Below, one piece after another: positions 18,251 to 27,329 of a DNA stretch of 64,000 nucleotides. The translations under genes were made by a program, and so were the position numbers. This stretch comes from Synechococcus sp. JA-2-3B'a(2-13) (GTDB lineage: Bacteria > Cyanobacteriota > Cyanobacteriia > Thermostichales > Thermostichaceae), in the NCBI RefSeq assembly GCF_000013225.1, contig NC_007776.1, positions 1,983,501 to 2,047,500 on the forward strand, given 5' to 3'. Each line of letters opens with the position of its first letter. Within the stretch, counting starts at the first letter, position 1. The notes beneath the pieces were generated by a model. The model was not told the DNA's origin. It did no database searches and saw only the letters and a list, made by a program, of their open reading frames with translations.

Positions 18251-19231
18251 CTAAGCTGGGATCCGCCCGCCCCCCATGAGGTACAGCAGGGCCATGCGCA
18301 CCGCCACGCCGTGGGTGACCTGCTGCTCAATCAGGTTCAAGCCGGGATCCTCCATCACCTCGGAGCTGAGTTCCACACCGCGATTGACCGGGCCGGGGTG
18401 TAAAACCCTCACCTCTGGGTGGCACAGGCGCAGCCGCTGCCGCGTGAGGCCGAAGAAGTGATGGTACTCCTGCAAGCTGGGGAGAAGGAACTCGCCCATG
18501 CGCTCCTGTTGCAGGCGCAAGGTGATAACAAAACGCGCCCCTTCTAGGGCAGGCTCCAGCTGCCAATGGATAGGGAGCGTGTGGCCGGGTACAAACTGGG
18601 CAAAATCTTTGGGCAATAGGGTGGGAGGGCCGGCTAAGTGAACCTCAGCTCCGGCGGCCACCAAGGCATAGATATCGGAGCGGGCCACCCGCGAGTGGAG
18701 AATATCGCCGACAATGGCGATTTTGATCCCTTGCAGCAACTCCAGACGGGGACGCCGGGGATCCAGATGGCTGCAGAGGGTAAACAAATCCAGCAAACCT
18801 TGGGTGGGATGTTCGTGCAGTCCATCCCCGGCATTGAGAACGCCCACAGGGGATCCGCGGCGGTCGATCTCGGCAGCTAATTGTTGGGGCACTCCTGCCT
18901 GGGCATGGCGAACGATTAAGAGATCGGATCCCATGGCCAGAAAGGTGCGGGCCGTATCCAAAAGCGTCTCCCCTTTGCTCAAGGAAGAGGTGCCTGGGGA
19001 AAAGTTGAGCACATCTGCCGAAAGGCGCTTGGCCGCCAGCTCAAAACTGGTACGGGTGCGGGTGGAAGGCTCGAAGAACAGCGTCACCACCACCTTCCCC
19101 TGCAAGGTGGGCACCTTGGGCAACCGCCGCGTCAACACCTCCTGGAAACTGGCGCTGGTCTGCAAAACCATCTGGTATTCTTCGGGAGTAAAATCCGCCA
19201 AGCCCAAGACGTGCTGCCGCTGCCAAACCAT
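18251..19231 (-). CDS. pyrB: aspartate carbamoyltransferase catalytic subunit
   Basis: A 326-residue enzyme joining carbamoyl phosphate and aspartate in pyrimidine synthesis. The carbamoyl-phosphate loop [15 protein letters not shown], the HPTQ motif ([13 protein letters not shown]) and the aspartate-binding HPGPVNRG are present. It lies 9 bp after purB, so a pyrimidine and a purine gene share one transcript. No regulatory subunit PyrI is seen. Confidence 0.95.
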   Translation of the reverse strand: MVWQRQHVLGLADFTPEEYQMVLQTSASFQEVLTRRLPKVPTLQGKVVVTLFFEPSTRTRTSFELAAKRLSADVLNFSPGTSSLSKGETLLDTARTFLAMGSDLLIVRHAQAGVPQQLAAEIDRRGSPVGVLNAGDGLHEHPTQGLLDLFTLCSHLDPRRPRLELLQGIKIAIVGDILHSRVARSDIYALVAAGAEVHLAGPPTLLPKDFAQFVPGHTLPIHWQLEPALEGARFVITLRLQQERMGEFLLPSLQEYHHFFGLTRQRLRLCHPEVRVLHPGPVNRGVELSSEVMEDPGLNLIEQQVTHGVAVRMALLYLMGGGRIPA

Positions 19232-19240
19232 AGGGGATCC

Positions 19241-20536
19241 TCAAATGCCCAAGCGGGCAAAGATCTCGTCCAAATGGGTTAGGTGGCGCCGCGGATCAAA
19301 ACAAGCCTGCAGTTCCGCCTCGCTGAGGTGGGCCATCACTCGGGGATCCGCCAGCAGATTGGCGCGGAAATCCCCGCCGGGCTGGTTCCAGGCGCGGTGA
19401 GCATTTTCCTGCACCAGGCGGTAGGCTTCCTCGCGGCTAAGGCCCTTCTCCACCAAAGCCAGCAGCACCTGCTGGCTGAAGATGACGCCGCCGTAGAGGT
19501 TGAGATTGCGCTCCATGTTGCGAGCGTGAACCTGCAGCTGGCCCACCAGCTCCGCCATGTTGACCAACAGATAGTGGCAGAGGATGGAGGCATCCGGCAG
19601 GATGACCCGCTCTACGGAGCTGTGGGAGATGTCCCGCTCATGCCAAAGAGGAATGTTTTCCAGAGCCGGAAGGGCATACCCCCGCAGGAGGCGGGAAATC
19701 CCGGTTAGCTGTTCAGATTTGATGGGGTTGCGCTTGTGGGGCATAGCAGAGGATCCCTTTTGGCCGGGGGCAAAGTACTCCTCAGCCTCCAGTACCTCTG
19801 TTCGCTGCAGGTGGCGGATTTCAGTAGCAAAGCGCTCTAGGGAAGAGCCAATCAGAGCCAAGGTTTGCACGTATTCAGCGTGGCGATCCCGCGAGATTAC
19901 CTGTGTCGAGGCTGTATCGGGCTTCAGGCCCAGGCGAGCGCAGGCCAACTGCTCCACCTGGGGAGGCACGTTGGCGTAGGTGCCCACGGCGCCAGAGATC
20001 TTGCCCACCGCCACCACTTCCCGCAGGCGAGCTAGGCGCTCTTGGTGGCGCAGGCACTCGGCCAGCCACCCTGCCAGCTTAAAGCCAAAGGTAATCGGCT
20101 CGGCGTGAACACCGTGGGTGCGGCCGATCATGAGGGTGTAGCGGTGCTGCCGAGCTTGGTCGCGGATAGCAGCGATGAGGTCGGCCAGGCGGGCTTGCAA
20201 GATCTCCACCGAGGCCACAAGCTGCAGGGCCAGGGCCGTATCCAACACATCCGAGCTGGTCAGGCCCAGGTGGATGTAGCGCCCTGCCTCGCCCACGTGC
20301 TCGTTGAGGTTGGTTAAGAAGGCAATAACATCGTGCTTCACTTCCGCCTCAATTTCCAAAACCCGCGCCGGGTCAAAGGCGGCTTTGGCTCTGATCTCCT
20401 GCAGGGCTTCTTGCGGGATCCGCCCCAGCTCCGCTTGCGCTTCACAGACAGCCAGCTCCACCTGCAGCCAGGTCTGGAGCTTGTGGGCAGTGGACCAAAT
20501 CTGGCCCATTTCGGGCAGAGTGTAGCGCTCGATCAA
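19241..20536 (-). CDS. purB: adenylosuccinate lyase
   Basis: A 431-residue fumarase/aspartase-superfamily lyase acting twice in purine synthesis (SAICAR and adenylosuccinate cleavage). The signature loop GSSAMPHKRNPIKSE is intact, as are the catalytic histidines in GRTHGVHAEPITF and LGLTSSDVLDT. Its length matches the short PurB subgroup. It is upstream of pyrB with 9 bp between. Confidence 0.96.
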   Translation of the reverse strand: MIERYTLPEMGQIWSTAHKLQTWLQVELAVCEAQAELGRIPQEALQEIRAKAAFDPARVLEIEAEVKHDVIAFLTNLNEHVGEAGRYIHLGLTSSDVLDTALALQLVASVEILQARLADLIAAIRDQARQHRYTLMIGRTHGVHAEPITFGFKLAGWLAECLRHQERLARLREVVAVGKISGAVGTYANVPPQVEQLACARLGLKPDTASTQVISRDRHAEYVQTLALIGSSLERFATEIRHLQRTEVLEAEEYFAPGQKGSSAMPHKRNPIKSEQLTGISRLLRGYALPALENIPLWHERDISHSSVERVILPDASILCHYLLVNMAELVGQLQVHARNMERNLNLYGGVIFSQQVLLALVEKGLSREEAYRLVQENAHRAWNQPGGDFRANLLADPRVMAHLSEAELQACFDPRRHLTHLDEIFARLGI

Positions 20537-20669
20537 GGTGCCTTTTCCGTCGGTACAGTAGGATGAGCTAGGCTATTTTAGCCTTTGGCGTCCCCCCTCG
20601 AGGAAAAGCCGCTGGGGGATCCCTGCGGGCTTGGCTTGCGGTGTCGAAGGAGCAGCAAGGAGTTTGCAG

Positions 20670-21251
20670 ATGACCGTCGGAGCTGTGCCAACTCAGGGAA
20701 AAAGAGCTTGGACAGCCGAAGAATTCATGGCGTTGTCCAGGGAGGGACATCGCTACGAGATTGTTGATGGGAAGCCAATTGATATGGGAAGCGCGGGGGC
20801 ACTCCATGGTTATGTCTGCAGCCTCCTATTGGCAGCTTTGACCCCCTACGTTTTGTCCAACAAGCTGGGGATCGTTTTAGATTCCAGCACTGCTTTTAAG
20901 ATGAAGAGTGGAAATTGGCGCTCCCCTGACATCTCTTTTTTTGCTAAAGAACGCTTGCAGGGCATGGCTGAACTGCCCACAGGATTTTTGGAAGGCGCTC
21001 CAGATCTGGCTGTTGAAGTGCTTTCCCCCCGCAATACGGTTGAAGAAATTCATGACAAGCTGGTGGAGTACTTTGAAAATGGCAGCCGCCTGGTTTGGCT
21101 GGTTCACCCCAGCGAGCACTACGTCCTGGTGTATCGCAGCTCTCAAGAGCCTGACCGCCTCCTGAAATCGGTTGATCTTCTAGAAGGTGAAGAGGTTATT
21201 CCAGGATTTGCCCTGCCGGTGGCTCATCTATTCCAGAAGCTTTCCTTGTAA
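20670..21251 (+). CDS. Uma2 family (DUF820) putative restriction-endonuclease-like protein
   Basis: A 193-residue protein of the large cyanobacterial Uma2/DUF820 family with a PD-(D/E)XK-type fold. Typical segments are AWTAEEFMALSREGHRYEIVDG, the acidic RSPDISFF, and DLAVEVLSPRNTVEEIHDKL with the E-x-L core. The biological role is unknown; the family is often mobile. The ATG at 20670 has AAGGAG 7 bp upstream, preferable to the open frame from 20631. Transcribed alone and divergent from purB. Confidence 0.87.
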   Translation: MTVGAVPTQGKRAWTAEEFMALSREGHRYEIVDGKPIDMGSAGALHGYVCSLLLAALTPYVLSNKLGIVLDSSTAFKMKSGNWRSPDISFFAKERLQGMAELPTGFLEGAPDLAVEVLSPRNTVEEIHDKLVEYFENGSRLVWLVHPSEHYVLVYRSSQEPDRLLKSVDLLEGEEVIPGFALPVAHLFQKLSL

Positions 21252-21722
21252 CATCCCCCCGCCCTCACTCTAGCCAATAGAGCTTGGGCCTCCCAACCTT
21301 GCCATTGGGCATTCCTGCCCCGCGTCACAGAACGACTTGGCAGAGGAGTCGGTATCTCGACCCTGACTTTCCCGCCAGAGCGCGGAACTTGTAGCTCCCC
21401 GCACCCCTTGCAAGTTAAGTGCAGGGGGTTGCCCCTCTCGCCGACGGTCTATATTGAACTAGTTCGGGATCCGAAGAGCATGACTCTAGTCAATAATAAG
21501 CTCAACTATACTGAAAATAATGTATAATATGTTCAGTACGGATTACTACCAGTTGATCTTTCTGTTTACTTTCGAGTCTGCCAACATGGTAGCCAAAGCA
21601 AAGCAGAAAATTGGTAGTAAGACGACACGGAAACTGCGCTTTGGGTATTCTACTCAAAGCTTTGCGGGATACCGCCATTCTGTTTGGAAACAAACAGAAT
21701 GCTATCGCTGCATAGTTGAACA
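21252..21722. other. AT-rich intergenic region with strong hairpins
   Basis: 471 bp with no supported gene. A GC-rich inverted repeat (CCCCTTGCA...TGCAGGGG, about 21397-21427) is followed by an AT-rich stretch (21480-21560) unlike the surrounding DNA. A perfect 11-bp hairpin with a GAAA loop lies at 21676-21701. Short open frames exist on both strands (for example 21520-21726) but show no family resemblance. It may be a decayed IS200/IS605-like element or a structured RNA; neither is proven. Confidence 0.4.
21676..21701. repeat. perfect hairpin with GAAA tetraloop
   Basis: CATTCTGTTTG and its exact complement CAAACAGAATG flank GAAA, a GNRA tetraloop on the plus strand. No T tract follows, so it is not a standard terminator. 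It ends 22 bp before the TPR gene start. Confidence 0.6.
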
Positions 21723-22271
21723 GTGATGTTCAGCAGTGTTCAGCGTAAATGTATCAGGACGTCATTAGCGGTGCGGAGCACAATCAAGTGTCGATGGGGA
21801 AGGATAGCTCTGATAGGTTTCTTGGCAGCATTCCTCGCTCCTGCCCCTGCCATCTCTTTGCCTGCCTTCCCACCTCCTCCTGAGAAGACCTCGGCCCCAA
21901 ACACCGCTTCCGAGTTCAACTGGCAGGGATCCCTCAAGTTGCTGCGGGGGGATCCCGTGGCTGCCCTGTCGGATCTGGATCGGGCGGTGCAGTTGGATCC
22001 CAGCTATGCGCCGGCCTATGTGAACCGCAGCTACGTCTACAACCAGTTGCGCCAGCCGGAAGAAGCTCTGGCCGATGCGGAGCGGGCCATTCAGTTGAAT
22101 GCAGGGATCCCAGAAGCCTACTTTAGCCGCGGGGTGGCCTATCTTCAGTTGGGGGATCGAGAAGCGGCGATGGCCGACTTTCGCCAGGCGTTGGCTCTCT
22201 TCTCCAAGAGTGGCAACTTTGCCAACCAGGCCATCCTGCAGCAACTGCTGCGCCAGTTGGGGGTGGAGTAG
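21723..22271 (+). CDS. secreted/periplasmic TPR protein
   Basis: A 182-residue protein. A hydrophobic segment at residues about 28-45 (IALIGFLAAFLAPAPA) is a signal peptide or anchor. Residues about 68-175 hold three TPR units (AALSDLDRAVQLDPSYAPAYVNRSY, split over the repeat; YFSRGVAYLQLGD). TPRs mediate protein-protein contacts; no enzymatic part is visible. The GTG at 21723 or the ATG just after it are equivalent starts; a later start before the hydrophobic segment is possible. Confidence 0.8.
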   Translation: MMFSSVQRKCIRTSLAVRSTIKCRWGRIALIGFLAAFLAPAPAISLPAFPPPPEKTSAPNTASEFNWQGSLKLLRGDPVAALSDLDRAVQLDPSYAPAYVNRSYVYNQLRQPEEALADAERAIQLNAGIPEAYFSRGVAYLQLGDREAAMADFRQALALFSKSGNFANQAILQQLLRQLGVE

Positions 22272-22331
22272 CCGCCCTTGGATTAAACCTAGGGCCACCT
22301 CGAAGTTGGGTAACCTGTCTGGTCTTTCCCC

Positions 22332-23120
22332 TCACTTGCGCTTAGGCGTCTGAGCGGTTGATTCTCCCAGCAACTTGTCAGAAAGCCGAGGCTCTCCCAA
22401 CCACTCGGCCAGGGAAACTGCCTGAGCCTGCAGCCCAAAGACCTGACAGAACGACTCCACCAGCACCGGAGCTACGGCAGCCATCGTTACCTCCGGACAA
22501 AAGTGCACCAGGGATCCCACCGGGCGATCAGGGATCCCACAGGGCACGATGGCCTCGAAGGCAGCTAGATCCGGGCAGACGTTGAGGGCAAAGCCGTGGT
22601 AGGTCACCCAGCGGGAGACCTTGATGCCGATGGCCGCCACTTTGCGGCCCTGCACCCAAACTCCTGTCAAGCCAGGGATCCGCTCCCCCTGTAGGCCGAA
22701 GTGGGCCAAGGTCTGGATGACCACCTCTTCTAGCTGGCGTAGGTACTCGTGGAGATCTGGGCGGTGGCGCTTTAGGTTCAGCATCGCATAGCCCACCCAC
22801 TGCCCCGGCCCATGGTAGGTCACTTCGCCGCCGCGCTCCACCCGTAGGATTTCCGGCTCTTGTTCAGAAGGAGATTCCGGGTGGATAGCCGGGGATCCTA
22901 TCGGCTGAGAAAGGCTCTTGAGAAACTTGGGATCGGCTCCTGCCCCCAAGGTGTAAACCGCAGGATGGGTGAGCAGCAGTAATCCGTCCGGCAACTGGGG
23001 ATCCCGGATCATATGGGCCAGTCTTGCCTGCTGCCAAGCCCAGGCAGTGCGGTAGGGCACTTCACCCGGCAGGTGAACCTGCAGAAGCGGCAGTTGCACG
23101 GGGGATCCAGAAAAGTTCAC
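22332..23120 (-). CDS. lipB: octanoyl (lipoyl)-[acyl-carrier-protein] transferase
   Basis: A 262-residue LipB. The [16 protein letters not shown] motif and the [19 protein letters not shown] region containing the catalytic lysine are present, as is ALNVCPDL with the catalytic cysteine. It moves octanoate from ACP to lipoyl domains of 2-oxoacid dehydrogenases and the glycine cleavage system. A 13-bp gap separates it from the thioredoxin gene upstream. Confidence 0.94.
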   Translation of the reverse strand: MNFSGSPVQLPLLQVHLPGEVPYRTAWAWQQARLAHMIRDPQLPDGLLLLTHPAVYTLGAGADPKFLKSLSQPIGSPAIHPESPSEQEPEILRVERGGEVTYHGPGQWVGYAMLNLKRHRPDLHEYLRQLEEVVIQTLAHFGLQGERIPGLTGVWVQGRKVAAIGIKVSRWVTYHGFALNVCPDLAAFEAIVPCGIPDRPVGSLVHFCPEVTMAAVAPVLVESFCQVFGLQAQAVSLAEWLGEPRLSDKLLGESTAQTPKRK

Positions 23121-23133
23121 CTAGCTTACAGGT

Positions 23134-23454
23134 TTAGTTAACCTGCGCCCGCAACCGCTCCAACAGGGCCCGCGGCTGCAACAGCCCCTCAATGCGGTCA
23201 ATCGGCTTCCCATCTTTGAAGAGGATCAGCGTTGGCACCGCTTGAATGCCCCAGCGAGCAGCGATGGTTGGGTACTTTTCGGTGTCAACCTTCACAAAAG
23301 TAACCGCATCCCCCACCTGAGGTTTTACCTGCTCCAACACTTGCGCCATAACCTGACAAGGGCCGCACCAGGAAGCATAAAAATCCACCAGGATCGGGGT
23401 TTTGGATCCCTGAATCATGTCGGCAAAACTTTTGAATTGCTGTTTGTGCGCCAT
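23134..23454 (-). CDS. trxA: thioredoxin
   Basis: A 106-residue thioredoxin with the redox site WCGPCQ and the cis-proline in QAVPTLILF. Typical length, no signal peptide, so cytoplasmic. It is upstream of lipB by 13 bp and probably co-transcribed. Confidence 0.94.
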   Translation of the reverse strand: MAHKQQFKSFADMIQGSKTPILVDFYASWCGPCQVMAQVLEQVKPQVGDAVTFVKVDTEKYPTIAARWGIQAVPTLILFKDGKPIDRIEGLLQPRALLERLRAQVN

Positions 23455-23680
23455 AGGAAACTCCCAGAGTGTTCTGAAAAGCCTGAAATGAAATCTATTT
23501 GTAAGCTAACTGTTTGAGACTAAAAATTAGGTAGGGATCCCGCTACGGCCTGCTTCGGTTTCCCGGTAGGATGGCTAGGGTTCAGGAGAAGAGCTAGAGC
23601 GTACCCGTAGTCTAGGGTGTTGTGGTGGACAAAGGGGCAGACTTTAGCAGGGTTTAAGGACTTGGAGGAGTGGGATCCCA

Positions 23681-24940
23681 ATGGCAACAAGTAGCAGCAT
23701 GGTGAATCGTGGCGTATTGGCCACAGTGCTGGCCGGGGTAGGACTCAGCCTATGGGGGGCTTGGCGTTGGCTGTGGGATCCCTGGGGCTGGGCTCAGGTA
23801 GTGGCCGGGTTGCTGCTGAGTTTGGGCAGCTTGCTCTACTGGCTCAAGACCCGCCCCGCTGACCAGCTGGTGGTGGAACCCAAGGGCTGGGGCATAGGCC
23901 GCCACACCCCCGAGCACTGGGTCATTCAAGCGGAGTTTGTGGCTCGCAACCTCAACCCCCTCTTTGAGGTCACCTTGGCCCAGGTGGAGCCGCGACTGCA
24001 TTTGCTCAGCGCCGGATCCCTAGAAGGCATTGACACCCGCCTACGCCTGCGCTCTCGCCATCCGGATCTTCCCCCCCGGCAAGACAACTACTGGCAGGCT
24101 TATATCCTCACCCCCCAGAGCCAGACTGGCCTAGAAGTCGAGATCGAGCTGAAGGGGAAAGGGCTAGCGGATCTGCGCTCGGCCTGGCTCCAGCTGGACT
24201 ACATTCAGTACGGGCGGCAGCGGCGCACCCTCAAGACCAGCCACCTCATCCTGCCGTTGCAAGAGGTGGATCCCTTGCCGGAGCTGAACTGGCAGCAGCA
24301 GGGATCCCTCCTTTGGGCCGCCGTTCCCACCCATCTGCTGACCCCCAGCGATGACTTGGCCGAGGTGCTACGGCGGTATGTAGGCCCTCACATCCAGCCC
24401 GGCGATATGGTGGCCATCTCGGAAAGCGCCGTGGCTATTGTCCAGGGCAACTTCCGCCATCCCCTGCAGGTGCAGCCCGGCTGGCTGGCCCGCACCCTGT
24501 GCTACTTCTTCCCCTCCAAGACCAGTCTTTCAAGCTGCTACGGGATGCAGACTTTGATCGACTGCTCCGGGGCCTGGCGGGTGGTGTGGGCTTTTGTGGT
24601 GGGATCCCTGGCCAAACTGCTGGGGATCCCGGGGGTCTTTTATGCCCTGGCGGGGGAGCAGGCCGATCTCATCGACGACGTTACTGGCACCCTGCCTCCC
24701 TATGACCAGTTCATCGTGCTGGGGCCGCGGGATCCGGCCAAGTTGGTGGGGGATCTGCATCGGCAGACGGGCTACGAAGTGGCCATCGTGGATGCCAACG
24801 ATCTGGGGCAGGTCAAGATCCTGGCAGCCAGCCCCGGCGTAGAGCGGGAGCTGGTGGAGCAAGCCCTGGGCAAGAACCCCGCCGGCAATGCCGCTGAACA
24901 AACCCCCCTTGTGCTGATCAGGAAGATGACACCTGACTGA
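23681..24940 (+). CDS. membrane-anchored CofE-like (F420-0:gamma-glutamyl ligase homologue) protein
   Basis: A 419-residue protein. Two hydrophobic segments lie at residues about 10-30 and 34-50. Residues about 55-210 are a soluble domain of unrecognised family, and 220-415 resemble the CofE/FbiB fold (PGDMVAISESAVAIVQG, DQFIVLGPRDPAKLVGDLH, VAIVDANDLGQVKIL). CofE adds glutamate to coenzyme F420-0 in archaea and actinobacteria. Cyanobacterial homologues are not shown to do this; the function is open. The ATG follows GGAG closely. It ends inside the SulP gene tail (convergent overlap of 23 bp). Confidence 0.7.
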   Translation: MATSSSMVNRGVLATVLAGVGLSLWGAWRWLWDPWGWAQVVAGLLLSLGSLLYWLKTRPADQLVVEPKGWGIGRHTPEHWVIQAEFVARNLNPLFEVTLAQVEPRLHLLSAGSLEGIDTRLRLRSRHPDLPPRQDNYWQAYILTPQSQTGLEVEIELKGKGLADLRSAWLQLDYIQYGRQRRTLKTSHLILPLQEVDPLPELNWQQQGSLLWAAVPTHLLTPSDDLAEVLRRYVGPHIQPGDMVAISESAVAIVQGNFRHPLQVQPGWLARTLCYFFPSKTSLSSCYGMQTLIDCSGAWRVVWAFVVGSLAKLLGIPGVFYALAGEQADLIDDVTGTLPPYDQFIVLGPRDPAKLVGDLHRQTGYEVAIVDANDLGQVKILAASPGVERELVEQALGKNPAGNAAEQTPLVLIRKMTPD

Positions 24941-26732
24941 GGCTCTGCTGGGATCCGAGGGCTTGCATCGCCTGGTGAGTGGAGAGGAAGAAGCGCTCAG
25001 CGCCCACTTTCTCCACAAACCCAGCCTTTTGGAGGCGATCCATTACCGGCCCCTTCACCTCGGCCATGGCAAAGCCCACCCCTGCCTGCTGCAAACGTTC
25101 CACCAACTGGGTCAGCACTTCCAAAGCGCTGCCGTCGATGAAGTTGATGGCGCTGGCAACGAGCAGCACCTGCTCCACTGTGGGTCGCGCCGCCACCTCT
25201 CGCAGCAGATACTCCTGCAAGTAGGCTGCGTTGGCAAAAAACAGGCTCTCGTCCACCCGCACTGCCAAGATACGGGGATCGGTAATCACCTCATGGCGCT
25301 GCACGTTGCGGTAGTGCTCCGTACCGGGCACCTGACCCACGATGGCAATGTGAGGACGGCTAGCCCGCCAAAGAAAGAGCAGGATGGAGACTAACACCCC
25401 TATTCCGATCCCCTGCTCCACTCCGATCCCCAGCACACTGGCAAAGGTTACCAACCAAACCAGGGCATCGCCGCGGTCGTAGCGCCAGCTTTGCAGCAGG
25501 GGGTGAAAATCCACCAGGGCCAGCACCGCCACCAGAACGATGGCCGCCAGGGTGGTCTGGGGCAAGAAGGTGAACAGTGGCATCAGCCAGATGACCGTCA
25601 AAGCCACCAACAGGCCGGTGATTAGGGAGGCCAGGCCACTGTTGGCGCCTGCTTGAAAGTTCACCACCGACCGGCTGATGCCTCCCGTTACCGGATAGCC
25701 GCCACTGCAAGCTGCTGCCAAGTTGGCTGCCCCCAAAGCCACCAGATCTTGGTTGGGATCCACCTTCTGCCGCCGCTGGCTGGCCAAGGACTGCCCCACA
25801 GCATAGCTTTCCGTGAAGCCCACCAAGCTGATGGCCAAGGCGGTGGGCAGAAGCGCTGTCCACTGTCCCCAGCTCAACGAGGGAAAGCCCAAGGGGGGCA
25901 ACCCGGAAGGAATGGAGCCAACAACGGATACCCCTGCCCTCTCCGAGAGGTTTAGGCCCCAGACCAACAGGCTGGTCACGAGCACAGCCGCTAGCGGTGC
26001 CCCCTTGGTCAAAATCAAGGCCCAACCTGGAGGCACACCCCAACGCCGCAGTTGGTGGGGCAACTTTCGCTGAGCGTACACCAGCAGGGATACGGCCAGC
26101 AGCCCTAGGCCAAAGGTTGCCCAGTTCACCTTGTCCAGGCTTTGCCACAGCCGCTGCACCAACAGCAAGAAGGACTCCGTATTGGCGATCTTGACCCCCA
26201 GGAGGTGGCGGAGCTGGCTGAAGCCGATGATCAAGGCCGCCGCGCTGCCAAAGGCAGTCACCACCGTGTGGCTTAAGAAATTGGCCAAAAACCCCAGCCG
26301 CAACAACCCCATGGCCCCCTGGACCAGACCCACCTCCAAGGCCAGCCCCAAAGCCAACTGTCCATACTCCGGGCTGCCCGGCAAGGACTCCGTCCCGCTG
26401 ACGCGACCGGCCAGCGGCTCTAACCCTGCCGCCACCAAGAGGGAGATGATGGCCACTGGCCCTACCGCCAAGGCGCGGCTGGATCCCAGTAGTCCATAGA
26501 CGATCACCGGCAAAATACTGGCGTACAGGCCCACTTGGGGGGGCAACCCGGCCAACAGGGCATAGGCCATGCTCTGGGGCACCAACAGAATGGCCACCAC
26601 AAGGCCGGCGATCAGATCTCCCGGCAAATCTGATCGTTGATAGTGGAAGACCCAAAGGGACTCCTTAGCAAAGGGCAGGTACCGCGCCAGGATCCCTTGC
26701 CCCCCAGAGGAAGTAGAAGGGATCCCACTCAT
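24918..26732 (-). CDS. SulP family anion transporter with STAS domain
   Basis: A 604-residue SLC26/SulP transporter. The motif DLIAGLVVAILLVPQSMAYA opens the membrane domain (about residues 30-430), and a STAS domain fills about 470-585 (VDGSALEVL-like segment FIDGSALEVLTQL). Family substrates are sulfate, bicarbonate and other anions. The ATG at 26732 overlaps the rhodanese stop as ATGA, indicating translational coupling. At 26385-26408 an in-frame copy of the dispersed repeat adds GRVSGTES in a loop near residue 110. As last gene of a sulfur unit it may export or import sulfate or sulfite. Confidence 0.9.
   Translation of the reverse strand: MSGIPSTSSGGQGILARYLPFAKESLWVFHYQRSDLPGDLIAGLVVAILLVPQSMAYALLAGLPPQVGLYASILPVIVYGLLGSSRALAVGPVAIISLLVAAGLEPLAGRVSGTESLPGSPEYGQLALGLALEVGLVQGAMGLLRLGFLANFLSHTVVTAFGSAAALIIGFSQLRHLLGVKIANTESFLLLVQRLWQSLDKVNWATFGLGLLAVSLLVYAQRKLPHQLRRWGVPPGWALILTKGAPLAAVLVTSLLVWGLNLSERAGVSVVGSIPSGLPPLGFPSLSWGQWTALLPTALAISLVGFTESYAVGQSLASQRRQKVDPNQDLVALGAANLAAACSGGYPVTGGISRSVVNFQAGANSGLASLITGLLVALTVIWLMPLFTFLPQTTLAAIVLVAVLALVDFHPLLQSWRYDRGDALVWLVTFASVLGIGVEQGIGIGVLVSILLFLWRASRPHIAIVGQVPGTEHYRNVQRHEVITDPRILAVRVDESLFFANAAYLQEYLLREVAARPTVEQVLLVASAINFIDGSALEVLTQLVERLQQAGVGFAMAEVKGPVMDRLQKAGFVEKVGAERFFLSTHQAMQALGSQQSLSQVSSS
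26385..26408 (-). repeat. dispersed short repeat copy inside SulP gene
   Basis: Minus-strand copy (GGTCGCGTC then core AGCGGGACGGAGTCC), read in frame as Gly-Arg-Val-Ser-Gly-Thr-Glu-Ser in a loop of the transporter. Confidence 0.6.
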
Positions 26733-27310
26733 AGCGCCTGACCTCGGTTCCAGGGCATGCGAGCCAAGAGCAGAGCCATGCCACAGGTGTTGGTTACACC
26801 CGCAAACACCAGCCCGGCGCCCACAAAGCCACTCAGCAGCAGCCACCAGGGGTTGACAAAGGCCCCCAGAAGGGTTCCGGTGAGCACCAGGGATCCCGCT
26901 GCAATCTGCACCTGCCGCATGATGGAGATGGGCGCATTTTGGGTGCGGGTAACGGGCAGCTTGGCCGCTTTCCAAGCCTCGATCCCTCCCTTGAGGCTAA
27001 TGACCTCCGGCCAGCCGCGGTCTAGCAACTGACAACCGGCGCGGATGGAGCGGCTGCCCATGCGGCAGTGCAACACCACCGGCTTCTCTGGCGTGGAAGC
27101 AGGCACTTTGGCCGGGTCAAAGGTAGATAGGGGCATGTTGATGGCCCCCGGGATCCGCTCATCGGCATATTCTCCCGGCTCCCGCACATCAATGAGCTGG
27201 ACTCGCCCCTGATCCAGCCACTGTCTTATGGTCAGGGCATCGATCTCCTTGAGACGGGGATCCCGTTCCTGCTGAGCGGAAGGCGTAGGATTTTGTCGGG
27301 CTACAGTCAT
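26729..27310 (-). CDS. rhodanese domain protein with C-terminal membrane (DUF2892) segment
   Basis: A 193-residue protein. Residues about 20-120 are a rhodanese domain with active-site loop HCRMGSR, where the cysteine forms the persulfide. Residues about 130-190 carry two membrane helices of the DUF2892 type. It would transfer sulfane sulfur at the inner face of the membrane. The ATG at 27310 has a strong GAGGAGG site, better than the upstream open codons. It lies between a DUF29 gene and SulP, downstream of a persulfide-dioxygenase-like gene. Confidence 0.9.
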   Translation of the reverse strand: MTVARQNPTPSAQQERDPRLKEIDALTIRQWLDQGRVQLIDVREPGEYADERIPGAINMPLSTFDPAKVPASTPEKPVVLHCRMGSRSIRAGCQLLDRGWPEVISLKGGIEAWKAAKLPVTRTQNAPISIMRQVQIAAGSLVLTGTLLGAFVNPWWLLLSGFVGAGLVFAGVTNTCGMALLLARMPWNRGQAL

Positions 27311-27329
27311 TGGTTTCCTCCTCGGGTAA

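Noticed and set aside
21520..21726. Short overlapping frames on both strands (68 and 63 codons)
   Set aside because: No family resemblance, no ribosome-binding site, and both strands open in an AT-rich patch.
25360..26655. 431-codon minus-strand frame inside the SulP gene
   Set aside because: A shifted-frame shadow of SulP in GC-rich DNA; Gly/Arg-rich with no domain, while the SulP frame has full family motifs.
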